Of a stretch of 64,000 bases of DNA, positions 47,782-57,114 are shown piece after piece. Origin of the DNA: Arthrobacter sp. DNA4 (GTDB lineage: Bacteria; Actinomycetota; Actinomycetes; Actinomycetales; Micrococcaceae); the NCBI RefSeq assembly GCF_024362385.1, contig NZ_CP101466.1, positions 2,790,001 through 2,854,000 of the forward strand. The letters are read 5' to 3'. The translations under genes and the position numbers were made by a program. The notes under the pieces are model-generated. The model was not told the DNA's origin and did not search any database. It saw nothing but the letters and a program-made list of their open reading frames with translations. Numbering within the stretch: position 1 is the first letter of the stretch; each line of letters opens with the position of its first letter.

Positions 47782-48242
47782 TGGCTGCGGGAGGATCGGA
47801 ATCGCCGGTGCGGCTGGCGGCGGAAACCTGGGAATCGCTGTTCCGCGCGCAGGTGGCTGTCATGCGGAAGCTGCAGTCCGGACCGGCGTTCCGGAAGCTT
47901 GCGGTGAACGAATACGACGTCCTGTTCACGCTCTCCCGCTGCCCGTCCGGCTGGCTGCGGCTCAACGAGCTCAACGACAACGTCCTGTTGAGCCAGTCCA
48001 GCCTCAGCCGGCTGGTGGAGCGGCTCGAAAAGCGGGGACTCGTGGCCCGGATGCCGGCACCGGAGGACGGCCGCGGCGTGCTGCTCAAGCTGACGGACGA
48101 GGGCCGGGAACTGCAGAAAGAGATCGGCCGCGAGCATGTGCGGGACATCTCGGCCCTGGTGGGGCCCGCCCTGACGGCCGCTGAGCAGAAGGAACTCATG
48201 CGGCTGACCGACAAGCTGCGGAACTCGCTGGGGAAGCGCTAG
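47781..48242 (+). CDS. MarR-family regulator of the luciferase-like operon
   Basis: 153-aa winged-helix protein. LRLNELNDNVLLSQSSLSRL is the DNA-reading helix region and PAPEDGRGVLLKLTDEGREL the wing, with D-G-R in place of D-R-R. Start overlaps the monooxygenase stop. It probably represses its own operon through the palindrome at 46602-46619 and releases in response to a ligand the enzyme acts on. Its stop overlaps the convergent transglutaminase-like stop within CTAG. Confidence 0.9.
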   Translation: MAAGGSESPVRLAAETWESLFRAQVAVMRKLQSGPAFRKLAVNEYDVLFTLSRCPSGWLRLNELNDNVLLSQSSLSRLVERLEKRGLVARMPAPEDGRGVLLKLTDEGRELQKEIGREHVRDISALVGPALTAAEQKELMRLTDKLRNSLGKR

Positions 48243-49045
48243 CCCAGCTGCACCAGCCGGGCCGGATCCTCGGCCGGAAGGTCCCCGTTCACCACGGCGG
48301 TCACGCGCAGCTGGTTCAACACCAGGCTGCCGCCCACCGTGGAAAGGAAGGCCGTGTCCGACGAATCCCGGCCCGCAGTGATGCGCAGCATCGACTCCCG
48401 CGGGGCAAGCCCCGTGGGGTCGATGACGTGCCAGGCACCCTCCACATAGGCTTCCGCCACGGCGTGGAAATCCATGGGATTCAAGCCGGGGGCGTAAACA
48501 GCCGCGAGGCGGGCCGGGATGTCCTTGGACCGCAGCAGGGCAATGGCCAGGTGAGCGAAGTCCCGGCAGACCCCCCGCCTGCTCAGGAGCGTCTCCACCG
48601 CGCCATCCGTGCCACGGGAGGAGCCGCTGATGTACCGCAGTTCGCCATTGACCCACTCGCGGACCGCATGCACCAGGTCGGCCCCGTGGACCCCGCCGAA
48701 TTCGGCGTAGGCCGTCGGTAGCAGCCGGTCCGACTCGGCATACCGGCTGGGACGCACGTAGCGGATGCGGTCGGCCAGGCACGCCTCCTCGGGCACGGCG
48801 CGGCCGGTCACTGTGGCCGAGTATTCCACCGTGACTTCGGCAGGCTCGGCGAACTCCATGTAGTGGAACCGGCCCCCGTGGTGGTCCGAAATTTCCGTGA
48901 GGGGAACCTCCGCGCCCCCGGCCGTCACGGACAGGGATTCGTCAAAGGATGAGTAGCCGCTGTTCCTCGCCACGGCGATGGCCATGGCCACCTTGGTGTT
49001 GGCGATGGTCTTGAAGGCCAGGCGTGCGGAAACAGAGCGTTCCAT
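48239..49045 (-). CDS. Transglutaminase-like (cysteine protease fold) protein
   Basis: 268-aa cytoplasmic protein with an N-terminal beta-sandwich domain and a C-terminal transglutaminase-like core. The catalytic triad is visible: Cys in RRGVCRDFAHLAIALLR, His in MDFHAVAEAY, Asp in WHVIDPTG. ATG 49045 (MERSVSAR) is used; earlier codons are unlike the family. Bacterial members are probably peptidases or amidases. It converges with marR, sharing CTAG at the stops. Confidence 0.88.
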   Translation of the reverse strand: MERSVSARLAFKTIANTKVAMAIAVARNSGYSSFDESLSVTAGGAEVPLTEISDHHGGRFHYMEFAEPAEVTVEYSATVTGRAVPEEACLADRIRYVRPSRYAESDRLLPTAYAEFGGVHGADLVHAVREWVNGELRYISGSSRGTDGAVETLLSRRGVCRDFAHLAIALLRSKDIPARLAAVYAPGLNPMDFHAVAEAYVEGAWHVIDPTGLAPRESMLRITAGRDSSDTAFLSTVGGSLVLNQLRVTAVVNGDLPAEDPARLVQLG

Positions 49046-49115
49046 GAATCTCCGGGGGTGTTGGGGGTGGAAGGCAAGTCGGCGCACCGGCGCCTGGTGG
49101 GCGCGGGCAGCGGGA

Positions 49116-49943
49116 CTAGTTTTTGACCTTCAGCGACATTAGCATCCGCTGCACGTTGGCGAAGTCAGGGCTCCCGTTGACGTACTGGGCCGCCTGGCCC
49201 AAGGTGTCGAACGCCTTCGCCGGGGCCACCTTCTCGTCCGGCGCGAAGGCCTTGAGGGCCACCAGGTCCCCAAACGAGTAGTCCCCCTGCCCGGCCGGGC
49301 CGCGGACCACGTTGCGCAGCTCGCACGCCTTCCCGTCGGTTCCTCCCACCAGGTTGGTGATGCCGTAGGAACCGAAGTAGCGGTAGCCCTGGATCACCCG
49401 GTAAACCATGCGTGGCGGGATGGTGCCCTCCCCACCCTGCGCGGCAAGGTCGAACGGTACGCTGCTGATCACCGTGTACGGGCGCTGTGCGCTTTCCGGG
49501 CAGTCGGCGGACGACGGCGGCAGTCCCGTCCGGAGCGCGGCCATGAAGGTTCCGTCGGGCTTCTTCACGTCAACCCTGAGTCCGCCGGGAAGGACGCCTT
49601 CCTCCGGCGCCACGGACTGGGCGATCCAGTCCGCCGGCAAATCGAAGCTGACCGTCTTTGCGGGATCGGAGAACGTCTTCCAGGACGTTGCGGTGGGTAC
49701 AGCCCGGGGCTCGCCGGAGGCCGGGGCTGATGCTGTTGCGCTGCCGGCCGGCGCCGCTGCCGTGGCCCCGGCGCCCGCCCCGTCGGCCGGTGAGGCCGTT
49801 CCGGACGCCGCCGGTGCCGAGGGGTCCGGTTGCGCAGTCCATCCGGACCCGGCCGTCTGTTGTCCGGAACACGCTGCCAGCAGAACCGCGGCAGCCACGA
49901 GTGAGATACCGGAAAGAACAGTCTTTACTGGCGCGCCCGTCAT
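49116..49943 (-). CDS. Putative lipoprotein, unknown function
   Basis: 275 aa. Signal peptide from ATG 49943 (MTGAPVKTVLSGISLVAAAV) with lipobox LAAC, an Ala/Ser/Gly/Pro linker of about 60 residues, then a folded domain with WKTFSDPAKTVSFDLPADW. Such a segment resembles the start of secreted PsbP/LpqN-like domains, but I cannot place it firmly. It follows the transglutaminase-like gene region on the minus strand and is divergent from the DUF1684 gene. Confidence 0.8.
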   Translation of the reverse strand: MTGAPVKTVLSGISLVAAAVLLAACSGQQTAGSGWTAQPDPSAPAASGTASPADGAGAGATAAAPAGSATASAPASGEPRAVPTATSWKTFSDPAKTVSFDLPADWIAQSVAPEEGVLPGGLRVDVKKPDGTFMAALRTGLPPSSADCPESAQRPYTVISSVPFDLAAQGGEGTIPPRMVYRVIQGYRYFGSYGITNLVGGTDGKACELRNVVRGPAGQGDYSFGDLVALKAFAPDEKVAPAKAFDTLGQAAQYVNGSPDFANVQRMLMSLKVKN

Positions 49944-50123
49944 GAGGCCCAGCCTAACGGGACCCGCCCCTCCCCCGCCTGCCGCGGCGGTGTTTTCCGC
50001 ATCGCGGACACCCGCCCCCAGGCTCCTCCCAACCCGCCCGCCACCCGGCCGCAGGCCGGGCACCCGGCCCGGCGTGTCGCCGTCGGACGTCTACCACCCC
50101 GGCCTGGGACTAGGCTGGAGGCT

Positions 50124-50786
50124 ATGTCGGAAGAGCAGCACGGCGCAGCCGAAGAGAATCCCGCGGACATTTCCGCCCTGGACATTGCCGACTGGCGGCT
50201 GCGGACGTTTGCGCTCTACGACAATGTCCGGCGGATCTCCGCCGAGAGCCCGTCCGAGGCGCACTCATACTGGCGCCACCAGCGGGACCTGATGTTCGCA
50301 ACGCACCCGGCTTCCGCCCTGACAGCGGCGGACAAGGCGCGCTTTTCCGGCCTCAAGACTGCCGACTATGATCCCATCTACCGCTTCCACGTCCCGCTCA
50401 CCAAGGAAGGCGCAGGCCGGGAGATGAGCGTGGACACGGGAACCGACGGCGTGGTCAACTTCGTCCGGCTGGGCACGTTCGACCTGCCGGAAATGGGCCA
50501 GCTGGGGGTCTGGAAAATCCATGGCTACGGCGGCGGCATCTTCGTTCCGTTCCGCGACGCCACGGCCGGTCAGCCGGGCGGAAGCTACGGGGCCGGGCGC
50601 TACCTGCTGGACACCATCAAGGGCGCGTTCCACGGGGTCAGCGGCACGGGGCCCGGCGCCACCTTTGTGCTGGACTTCAACTTTGCCTACAACCCCTCCT
50701 GCGCCTACAACGAGGCGTGGGCCTGCCCGCTGCCCGGGCCATCAAACCGCCTGGCAGTGGAAATTCCCGTGGGCGAGCTGTACTGA
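50124..50786 (+). CDS. DUF1684 family protein
   Basis: 220-aa cytoplasmic protein. The C-terminal signature NPSCAYNEAWACPLPGPSNR defines DUF1684; YWRHQRDLMFATHPASAL near the N-terminus is also conserved. Structure suggests a beta-barrel-like fold but no activity is known. The next gene (GtrA) starts about 25 nt downstream and may be co-transcribed. Confidence 0.92.
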   Translation: MSEEQHGAAEENPADISALDIADWRLRTFALYDNVRRISAESPSEAHSYWRHQRDLMFATHPASALTAADKARFSGLKTADYDPIYRFHVPLTKEGAGREMSVDTGTDGVVNFVRLGTFDLPEMGQLGVWKIHGYGGGIFVPFRDATAGQPGGSYGAGRYLLDTIKGAFHGVSGTGPGATFVLDFNFAYNPSCAYNEAWACPLPGPSNRLAVEIPVGELY

Positions 50787-50811
50787 TGCCGGCCGTCCCC
50801 AGTTACGCCGC

Positions 50812-51312
50812 GTGAGGGAAGGTCTGTCCGCACCCGCCGCCACGGAGACTGACACGGAGACCGCCACCCGGCGCTTTCCCGCCACCAGGCACCACCGTGG
50901 TGTACTGCGCTTTCCGGTCATCCGGCAGCTGCTGCGTTTCTCCGGCGTCGGGGTCATCTGCACCGCGGCGTCCCTGGGGCTTTACGCGCTGCTGCGGCCG
51001 TGGCTGGGCGCCCAGCTGGCCAACGCCGTGGCGCTGGTCCTCACGTCGCTGCTGAACACGGCCCTGAACCGGCGGCTGACCTTCAAGATTGCTTACCAGC
51101 AACGCCGCACCCGCGACCACCTCAACGGCCTGGTGGTGATCGCCGTGGCGTTGGTGATCACCGGCAGCAGCCTGGGCGTGCTGCACTGGTTCAATCCGGA
51201 CGCCACCGTGGGTGACGAACTGGTGGCCACCACGCTGTCCGGCTTCCTGGCCACCGCCGTGCGCTTCAGCATGCTGCGGCACTGGATCTTCCGCCGCGCG
51301 CGCCACCGCTAG
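50812..51312 (+). CDS. GtrA-family membrane protein
   Basis: 166 aa with four membrane helices and the GtrA core (LLRFSGVGVICTAASLGLYALL, then NTALNRRLTF, and FVRF-like AVRFSMLRHWIF at the end). GtrA proteins are thought to flip lipid-linked sugars or assist wall polysaccharide glycosylation. GTG 50812 is the best in-frame start after the upstream stop, but no clear Shine-Dalgarno is present, so the N-terminus is uncertain. Confidence 0.85.
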   Translation: MREGLSAPAATETDTETATRRFPATRHHRGVLRFPVIRQLLRFSGVGVICTAASLGLYALLRPWLGAQLANAVALVLTSLLNTALNRRLTFKIAYQQRRTRDHLNGLVVIAVALVITGSSLGVLHWFNPDATVGDELVATTLSGFLATAVRFSMLRHWIFRRARHR

Positions 51313-51325
51313 GGTTTACAGGGGG

Positions 51326-52492
51326 CTACCGGCCCGGGCCCGCTCCGAGGTTCCTGACGCCGGCCACGGCCGCCTGGACGGCAGCCGCGGCAGCGTCGAG
51401 GTCCTCCCGCGTCACCGACGCGTCGAAACTGAACCGGACCGCCGTCTGGGCCACCTCGGCCGGAATGCCCATGGCCGTGAGCACGGGCGACGGCGCGTCC
51501 GACCCTGCAGCGCACGCCGAGCCGCTGGAGCAGACCACGCCGCGGCGTTCCAGCTCGAGGAGCACCGACTCGCCGCTGGTACCGGGGAAGCAAAACGACG
51601 CCACTGACGGCAGCCGTTCGGACGGATGCCCGGTGAGGACGGCGTCCGGCACGCCTGCCAGGACGGCTGCGATGAACCGGTCCCGCAGGGCGGCAACCCT
51701 TGCCTGCTCCCCTGCCTGGCGGTCCCGGGCAAGCGTGAGGGCGGTGGCCAGCCCCACCGCGCCGGCAACGTTTTCCGTTCCGGACCGGCGGCCCCGCTCC
51801 TGGCCGCCGCCGTGGATGACCGGTTCCAAGCGCGTACGGCTCCGGATGAACAGCAGGCCGCAGCCTTTAGGTGCCCCCAGCTTGTGCCCCGAGATGCTCA
51901 TCGCGTCCACGCCCAGAGGGCGGGTGTCGAGCGGCAGCCAGCCGGCGGCCTGGACGGCGTCGGTGTGGAACGGGATGCCCTGGGCGCGGGCGAGTTCCGC
52001 CAGCCCGGCGATGGGCTGGATGGTTCCCACCTCGTTGTTGGCGTACATGATGCTCACCAGCGCGGTTTCCGGGCGCAGCACCCCGGCAAGTGCTTCGGGT
52101 GTGACGCGGCCTGTTGGATCCACCGGGACCACGTCGACGGCGAAGCCGTGGAAGCGCTCCAGGTACCGGGCGGATTCCTCCACGGCGGGGTGTTCGACGG
52201 CGCTGATCACCACCCGGTCCAGCAGCGGGTTTGCCGCCTGCCGGGCCAGGGCGATGCCTTTCACCGCCAGGTTGTCCGCTTCGGTTCCACCAGAGGTGAA
52301 CACCACTTCGCCCTGCCGGCAGCCAAGGACATCCGCCACGGCCCTCCGAGCCTGCGCGAGAGCCTCGGCTGCCGCCTCGCCCAGGGTGTGGTGGCTGGAG
52401 GGATTCCCGAATCCGCCCGTGAGGTAGGGCCACATGGCGTCCAGCACTTCACGGCGGACCGGGGTGGTGGCGGCGGCGTCAAGGAAGATCAC
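51326..52492 (-). CDS. nadS: Cysteine desulfurase for NadA Fe-S cluster (NadS)
   Basis: 388-aa NifS/IscS-like PLP enzyme. PLP Lys in SISGHKLGAPKG, and active Cys in the short loop VCSSGSACAAGS. GTG 52492 starts MIFLDAAATTPVRREV, the conserved NifS N-terminus, 7 nt after the nadC stop. As the last gene of nrtR-nadA-nadB-nadC-nadS, it most likely supplies sulfur for the [4Fe-4S] cluster of NadA, as nadS does in Corynebacterium glutamicum and NifS in Bacillus. Confidence 0.9.
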   Translation of the reverse strand: MIFLDAAATTPVRREVLDAMWPYLTGGFGNPSSHHTLGEAAAEALAQARRAVADVLGCRQGEVVFTSGGTEADNLAVKGIALARQAANPLLDRVVISAVEHPAVEESARYLERFHGFAVDVVPVDPTGRVTPEALAGVLRPETALVSIMYANNEVGTIQPIAGLAELARAQGIPFHTDAVQAAGWLPLDTRPLGVDAMSISGHKLGAPKGCGLLFIRSRTRLEPVIHGGGQERGRRSGTENVAGAVGLATALTLARDRQAGEQARVAALRDRFIAAVLAGVPDAVLTGHPSERLPSVASFCFPGTSGESVLLELERRGVVCSSGSACAAGSDAPSPVLTAMGIPAEVAQTAVRFSFDASVTREDLDAAAAAVQAAVAGVRNLGAGPGR

Positions 52493-52499
52493 GGCAGCG

Positions 52500-53417
52500 T
52501 CACCCTGCGGCCAGTTCGACGTCGAGGCCCAGGTCCAGCGCGGCCACCGAGTGGGTGAGTGCGCCAACGGAGATGACATCCACACCGGTGGCTGCAATGG
52601 CCGCGACCGTGCCGGTATTCACGTTCCCGCTGGCCTCCACCCGGGCACGGCCGGCCACAAGGGCAACCCCGGCCCTGAGCCCTTCGAGGGTGAAGTTGTC
52701 CAGCATGATGGTGTCCACTCCGGCGGCCAGCACGGGTTCGATCTGGTCCATGCGGTCCACCTCGACCTCAAAGTGGGTGGTGTGGCCCAGCTGTGCCTTG
52801 GCGGTAAGCAGGAGTGCGGTGAGTTTCGCCGGGTCCCCGCCGGTCATTACGGCGAGGTGGTTGTCCTTGGCAAGCACGGCGTCGGACAGGCTGTAGCGGT
52901 GGTTGGAGCCGCCGCCGCAACGCACCGCGAAGCGTTCAAGGATGCGCAGCCCAGGGGTGGTCTTGCGCGTGTCGGTGATGCGGGCCCGGGTTCCGTCGGC
53001 GAGCCGGACAAATTCGGCGGTCTTGGTGGCGATGGCGGACATCCGCTGGACAAGGTTGAGCGCCACGCGTTCTGCCAGCAGCACCGAGCGGGCGGTGCCG
53101 CTGACCCGGGCGAGGTGCGTGCCGGCGTCGAACGTTTCCCCGTCCGCCACCAGCAGCTCCACCATGGTCGCCGGGTCCACCAGCTGCATGGCGTCGCGGA
53201 AGACCGTGGCTCCGCTCATGACGCCGGGCACGCGGGCGTTGAGGACGGCGGTGGCGCGGGCACCGGCGGGGATGAGCACCTGCGAGGTGATGTCACCCGA
53301 GGGCGCATCCTCGGCGAAGGCCCGTTGCAGGATGTCCCGGACGGGGGCCGTCGGAAGGGTGAGGTCCAGCGCGGGGCGCAGGGGCGTTGCCTGGTCGATC
53401 ACGGCGGGTTCAGTCAT
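52500..53417 (-). CDS. nadC: Nicotinate-nucleotide pyrophosphorylase
   Basis: Converts quinolinate and PRPP to nicotinate mononucleotide. The 305-aa protein has AERVALNLVQRMSAIATKT, RKTTPGLRILERFAVRCGGG and the C-terminal EASGNVNTGTVAAIAATGVD, the classical quinolinate phosphoribosyltransferase signatures. Its start overlaps the nadB end by 8 nt. Confidence 0.97.
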   Translation of the reverse strand: MTEPAVIDQATPLRPALDLTLPTAPVRDILQRAFAEDAPSGDITSQVLIPAGARATAVLNARVPGVMSGATVFRDAMQLVDPATMVELLVADGETFDAGTHLARVSGTARSVLLAERVALNLVQRMSAIATKTAEFVRLADGTRARITDTRKTTPGLRILERFAVRCGGGSNHRYSLSDAVLAKDNHLAVMTGGDPAKLTALLLTAKAQLGHTTHFEVEVDRMDQIEPVLAAGVDTIMLDNFTLEGLRAGVALVAGRARVEASGNVNTGTVAAIAATGVDVISVGALTHSVAALDLGLDVELAAG

Positions 53418-55053
53418 GGAGCAGGCTCGCTTTCGGGCGGAGGGAAGTCAGTTTGTCAGTCTCGACTGGTTCATCGCTGCGGTAATGCGCCCCCAGGGAT
53501 TCACCACGTTTAAGGGCAGCGTCGACCAGCAGCTGCGCGGCCAGCAGGAGGTTCCGGTCCTCGCAGGCAACAGGGTCAGCATCGCACCCCGGACCAGGAC
53601 GGACGACGGCGGCCCACCGGTCAAGCGTCCGCCTGGCCTGGAGCAATAGCTCCCCGGACCGCAAAACCCCGGCGTGCGAGGTCATGAGGCGGCGTAGAGC
53701 CTCCCGCGAAAAGGGTTCCCCGGAAGCGTGCGCCAAGGGGAGGCCGTCCGCGGCCGAGGCAGCACGCGGAGCATCGCTGACGCGGGACGCGTCCCAGCCC
53801 CCGTCACAGGAGAGGAAGCTTTCAACAGCGCGGCGGCCGAAGACGAGTCCCTCGAGGAGGGAGTTGCTGGCCAGCCGGTTTGCCCCTTGGACTCCGGTGC
53901 AGGCAACTTCGCCGGCGGCGTAGAGGCCCGGAACGGTGGTGCGGGCGGAGAGGTCGGTGCGTACCCCGCCCATCCAGTAGTGGGCGGCGGGGGCGACGGG
54001 AACCAGTTCGCGGGTCCAGTCGATGCCGGCATCGAGGGTTTTGCGGGTGAGGGTGGGGAACCTCTGCTGGAGGAAGCCCGCGCCCTTGGCGTGCTCGATG
54101 CCCCGGGCGTCGAGGTAGACGTGGCCGGTGGGATCGCCCAGCTTGGCCAGGTGGAGGGCGATGCTGCGGGATACGACGTCGCGGGGCGCCAGTTCGGCAT
54201 CAGGGTGGTAGGCCTGCATGAAGCGGCGGCCGCCGGAGTCCAGCAGGATGGCTCCTTCGCCCCGGACGGCTTCTGAGATCAGCAGCGGCCCGTGCAGGCG
54301 GGCCGGGTGGGCCGTGGCAGCGCTGACCAGGCAGGTGGGGTGGAACTGGAAGAACTCGAGGTCTGCCACTGCCGCTCCGGCGCGGACGGCGAGCGCCAGT
54401 CCGTCGGCGGTGGCAACGGCGGGATTGGTGGTTTGGGCAAACAGTTGTCCTGCTCCCCCGGTGGCGAGCAGGACGGCATCCGCATCCAGGACCGCACGCC
54501 GGCCGTCCTGGAGGTACTGGACTCCCGCCACCTGCCCGTCCCGGGTCACCAGGGCGGTGGCCTGGGCATGCGTGAGGATGGCGAGCTTGCCGTCATCCCG
54601 CCGGGACAGGACGGCTTGGATCAGCGCCCCGGCGACGCGTGCACCCGTGGCGTCTCCTCCTGCGTGCAGGATCCGCGGGGCGCTGTGGGCTGCTTCAAGC
54701 CCAAGGGCCGGGCCGCCGTCGTCCGCTGCGTCCCCGTGTTCCGTGTCGAAGGCGACCCCGTAGCGCTGGAGGCCGGCGATGTCCCGCCGCGCCTCCATGC
54801 ACATCAGCCGGACTGCGGCCTCGTTGCAGTGGCCGTCCCCGGCGCGGAGGGTGTCGGCGATGTGCGCGGCGACGGTGTCTCCTGGTGCAGGTTCGGCGAG
54901 GACGGCTGAGATGCCGCCCTGGGCGTACCAGGTGTTGCTGTGGTCCAACGCGCCCTTGGTCAGGAGCACTACGTCCGTGCCGGCATCGGCAGCGAGCAGG
55001 GCAGCGTAGAGCCCGGCAATGCCACTGCCGACGACGGCGAGCCGGCCTGTCAT
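53410..55053 (-). CDS. nadB: L-aspartate oxidase
   Basis: FAD enzyme that oxidises L-aspartate to iminoaspartate, the NadA substrate. The 547-aa protein has the N-terminal FAD motif VVGSGIAGLYAALLAADAG, HSNTWYAQGGISAV, and GANRLASNSLLEGLVFGRRA. ATG 55053 overlaps the nadA stop by one base (TGATG). Length is typical; the C-terminal helical domain is present. Confidence 0.97.
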   Translation of the reverse strand: MTGRLAVVGSGIAGLYAALLAADAGTDVVLLTKGALDHSNTWYAQGGISAVLAEPAPGDTVAAHIADTLRAGDGHCNEAAVRLMCMEARRDIAGLQRYGVAFDTEHGDAADDGGPALGLEAAHSAPRILHAGGDATGARVAGALIQAVLSRRDDGKLAILTHAQATALVTRDGQVAGVQYLQDGRRAVLDADAVLLATGGAGQLFAQTTNPAVATADGLALAVRAGAAVADLEFFQFHPTCLVSAATAHPARLHGPLLISEAVRGEGAILLDSGGRRFMQAYHPDAELAPRDVVSRSIALHLAKLGDPTGHVYLDARGIEHAKGAGFLQQRFPTLTRKTLDAGIDWTRELVPVAPAAHYWMGGVRTDLSARTTVPGLYAAGEVACTGVQGANRLASNSLLEGLVFGRRAVESFLSCDGGWDASRVSDAPRAASAADGLPLAHASGEPFSREALRRLMTSHAGVLRSGELLLQARRTLDRWAAVVRPGPGCDADPVACEDRNLLLAAQLLVDAALKRGESLGAHYRSDEPVETDKLTSLRPKASLLHD

Positions 55054-56357
55054 CACGGCCTCGCGGCGAGCATGCGCTCGAGCGCCGTCCTGGCGTTGGC
55101 CTGCACGTTGTGGTCCACGGTGATGCGGTTGACCACGCGGCCGGTCACCAGTTCCTCCAGTACCCAGGCGAGATAGCCGGGGTGGATCCGGTACATGGTG
55201 GAGCATGGGCAGATCACCGGGTCCAGGCAGAAGATGGTGTGCTCCGGGTATTCGGCGGCCAGCCGGTTGACCATGTTGATTTCGGTGCCGATGGCGAACG
55301 TAGTGGGCTCGGTGGCGGCGGCGATGGCCTTCTTGATGAAGTCGGTGGGGCCGGCAGCGTCTGCGGCGTCCACCACCTCCATGGGGCACTCGGGGTGCAC
55401 GATGACCTGCACGCCGGGGAAGTCCGCGCGGGCCTTCTCGATCTGGGCTACGTTGAAGCGCTTGTGCACGGAGCAGAACCCGTGCCAGAGGATCACGCGG
55501 GAATCCAGAAGCGCCTGTTCGTCATTGCCGCCGAGTTCCTTGCGCGGGTTCCACATAGGCATCTGCTCCAGCGGGACGCCCAGGGCCTTGGCCGTGTTGC
55601 GGCCCAGGTGCTGGTCGGGGAAGAACAGGACCCGCTGGCCCCGCTGGAAAGCCCACTCCAGGACCGTCTTTGCATTCGAGGAGGTGCAGACAATCCCGCC
55701 GTGTTCACCGCAGAACGCCTTCAGGGCTGCGGAGGAGTTCATGTAGGTGACGGGAATGACCGGAACCCGCCCGTCGGCGTCGGGCTCGGTGCCGAAGATT
55801 TCCGCAAGCTGTTCCCAGCACTCCTCCACGGAATCCGCGTCCGCCATGTCGGCCATGGAGCATCCGGCGGCCAGGTTGGGCAGGATGACGGCCTGCTCCG
55901 GGGTGGAGAGGATGTCCGCGGTTTCGGCCATGAAGTGGACGCCGCAGAAGATGATGGCCTCTGCCTCCGGCCTGGTCAGTGCCGCGTTGGCGAGCTGGAA
56001 GGAGTCCCCCACGAAGTCCGCGTACTGGATGACCTCGTCGCGCTGGTAGAAGTGGCCCAGGATGACGGCGCGTTCACCCAGGGTGGCTTTGGCGGCCTTG
56101 ATCCGTTCCCCGAGCTCGGCGTCGCCGGCAAGTTTGTACTCCTCGGGGAGCTGGCCCTGGCGCGGGGTGGTGGCGGGGGCAGGGTCGGCGCTGGACGCGC
56201 CCGGGCCATAGGCGGGGACACCGGCGAGCGCCTCGGCCAGGTCGTAGTCCCACGGGCCCTTGGCCAGCGCCGGGCTGCAGGTGCTGCGTTCGGCGGCTGC
56301 GCCCTTCTCGGCCTGTTCGCGCGTGATCAGCTGGATTGCCGTGTTGACGCTGCTCAT
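55053..56357 (-). CDS. nadA: Quinolinate synthase
   Basis: [4Fe-4S] enzyme that condenses iminoaspartate with dihydroxyacetone phosphate. At 434 aa it is the long NadA type. Cluster-ligand regions are visible in FCGVHFMAETADIL, VHPECPMEVVDAAD and DPVICPCSTMYRIHP. Its start overlaps the nrtR stop by 4 nt. Fe-S dependence explains the cysteine desulfurase at the end of the operon. Confidence 0.97.
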   Translation of the reverse strand: MSSVNTAIQLITREQAEKGAAAERSTCSPALAKGPWDYDLAEALAGVPAYGPGASSADPAPATTPRQGQLPEEYKLAGDAELGERIKAAKATLGERAVILGHFYQRDEVIQYADFVGDSFQLANAALTRPEAEAIIFCGVHFMAETADILSTPEQAVILPNLAAGCSMADMADADSVEECWEQLAEIFGTEPDADGRVPVIPVTYMNSSAALKAFCGEHGGIVCTSSNAKTVLEWAFQRGQRVLFFPDQHLGRNTAKALGVPLEQMPMWNPRKELGGNDEQALLDSRVILWHGFCSVHKRFNVAQIEKARADFPGVQVIVHPECPMEVVDAADAAGPTDFIKKAIAAATEPTTFAIGTEINMVNRLAAEYPEHTIFCLDPVICPCSTMYRIHPGYLAWVLEELVTGRVVNRITVDHNVQANARTALERMLAARP

Positions 56358-57073
56358 GGTGTGCTCCTGTTGTCTGGGTCAAGGCCTGGCCGGTCGGTGT
56401 AGCGGTAGAGGCGGGGCGGGCGGTGCTTCCCGCCCTGGAGGTATTCCCCGGTTTCTTCGATTTCCGGGGTCGACTTGAGTTGGCGGCGGAAGTTGGCCGG
56501 GTCCAGCTGGCGGTCCAGGACGGCTTCGTAGACTTCGCGGACCTGGGCCAGCGTGAAGTACTCGCCCAGCAGGTGGTAGGCCACCGAGCCGTAGGCCAGC
56601 TTGTTGCGGAGGCGCCAGAGGGCGTAGTCCACGATTGCGTTGTGGTCGAAGGCCAGGTCGCCCAGGCGGTCGGCCCGGAACCACTTCACGTTTTCGGATT
56701 CGTCCGCGAGCGCTGCCTCCGTGGGCTGGACCAGGGCCCAGTAGACGATGGAGACCACGCGCTGGGTGGGCGAGCGGTGCAGGCCGCCGAAGGCGTACAG
56801 CTGCTCAAGATAGCGGGGCGCAAGGCCTGTGGTCTCCTGCAGGTTCCTGGCGGCGGCGCTTTGGAGGGACTCGTCATGGCTGAGGGGTCCGCCCGGCAGC
56901 GCCCACAACCCCTTGAAGGGTTCCCGGATGCGGCGTACCAGGGGAAGCCATAAGGTGGGCCGGCCCGAGGACTCGCTGGGCCGCAGTGCGAAGATCACCG
57001 TGGAGATGGCCAGCGACGGCGGCGCGGCCTGCCGCTCGGAAACGTTCGCCGAACTGTAGTACACCCGCTTCAC
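56354..57073 (-). CDS. nrtR: NrtR-family Nudix-related repressor of NAD synthesis
   Basis: 239 aa: N-terminal Nudix fold (about 20-150) and C-terminal winged helix (about 160-225, FTLAQVREVYEAVLDRQLD and NFRRQL). The Nudix box from Gly62 keeps Glu68, Arg76 and Glu80 but has Asn77 and Thr81 where catalysis needs Glu, so hydrolysis is probably lost and the domain senses ADP-ribose or a related ligand. It heads nrtR-nadA-nadB-nadC-nadS, the layout known for NrtR/NdnR repressors, and has a large palindrome 41 bp upstream. Confidence 0.93.
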   Translation of the reverse strand: MKRVYYSSANVSERQAAPPSLAISTVIFALRPSESSGRPTLWLPLVRRIREPFKGLWALPGGPLSHDESLQSAAARNLQETTGLAPRYLEQLYAFGGLHRSPTQRVVSIVYWALVQPTEAALADESENVKWFRADRLGDLAFDHNAIVDYALWRLRNKLAYGSVAYHLLGEYFTLAQVREVYEAVLDRQLDPANFRRQLKSTPEIEETGEYLQGGKHRPPRLYRYTDRPGLDPDNRSTP

Positions 57074-57114
57074 CGCCTTCCGTCACCATCGACCGCCCTC
57101 TGGGCGCTCCTCGG

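Noticed and set aside
50786..50815. A 9-codon frame starting in the DUF1684 stop (TGATG)
   Set aside because: Too short and not in frame with GtrA; no sign of function.
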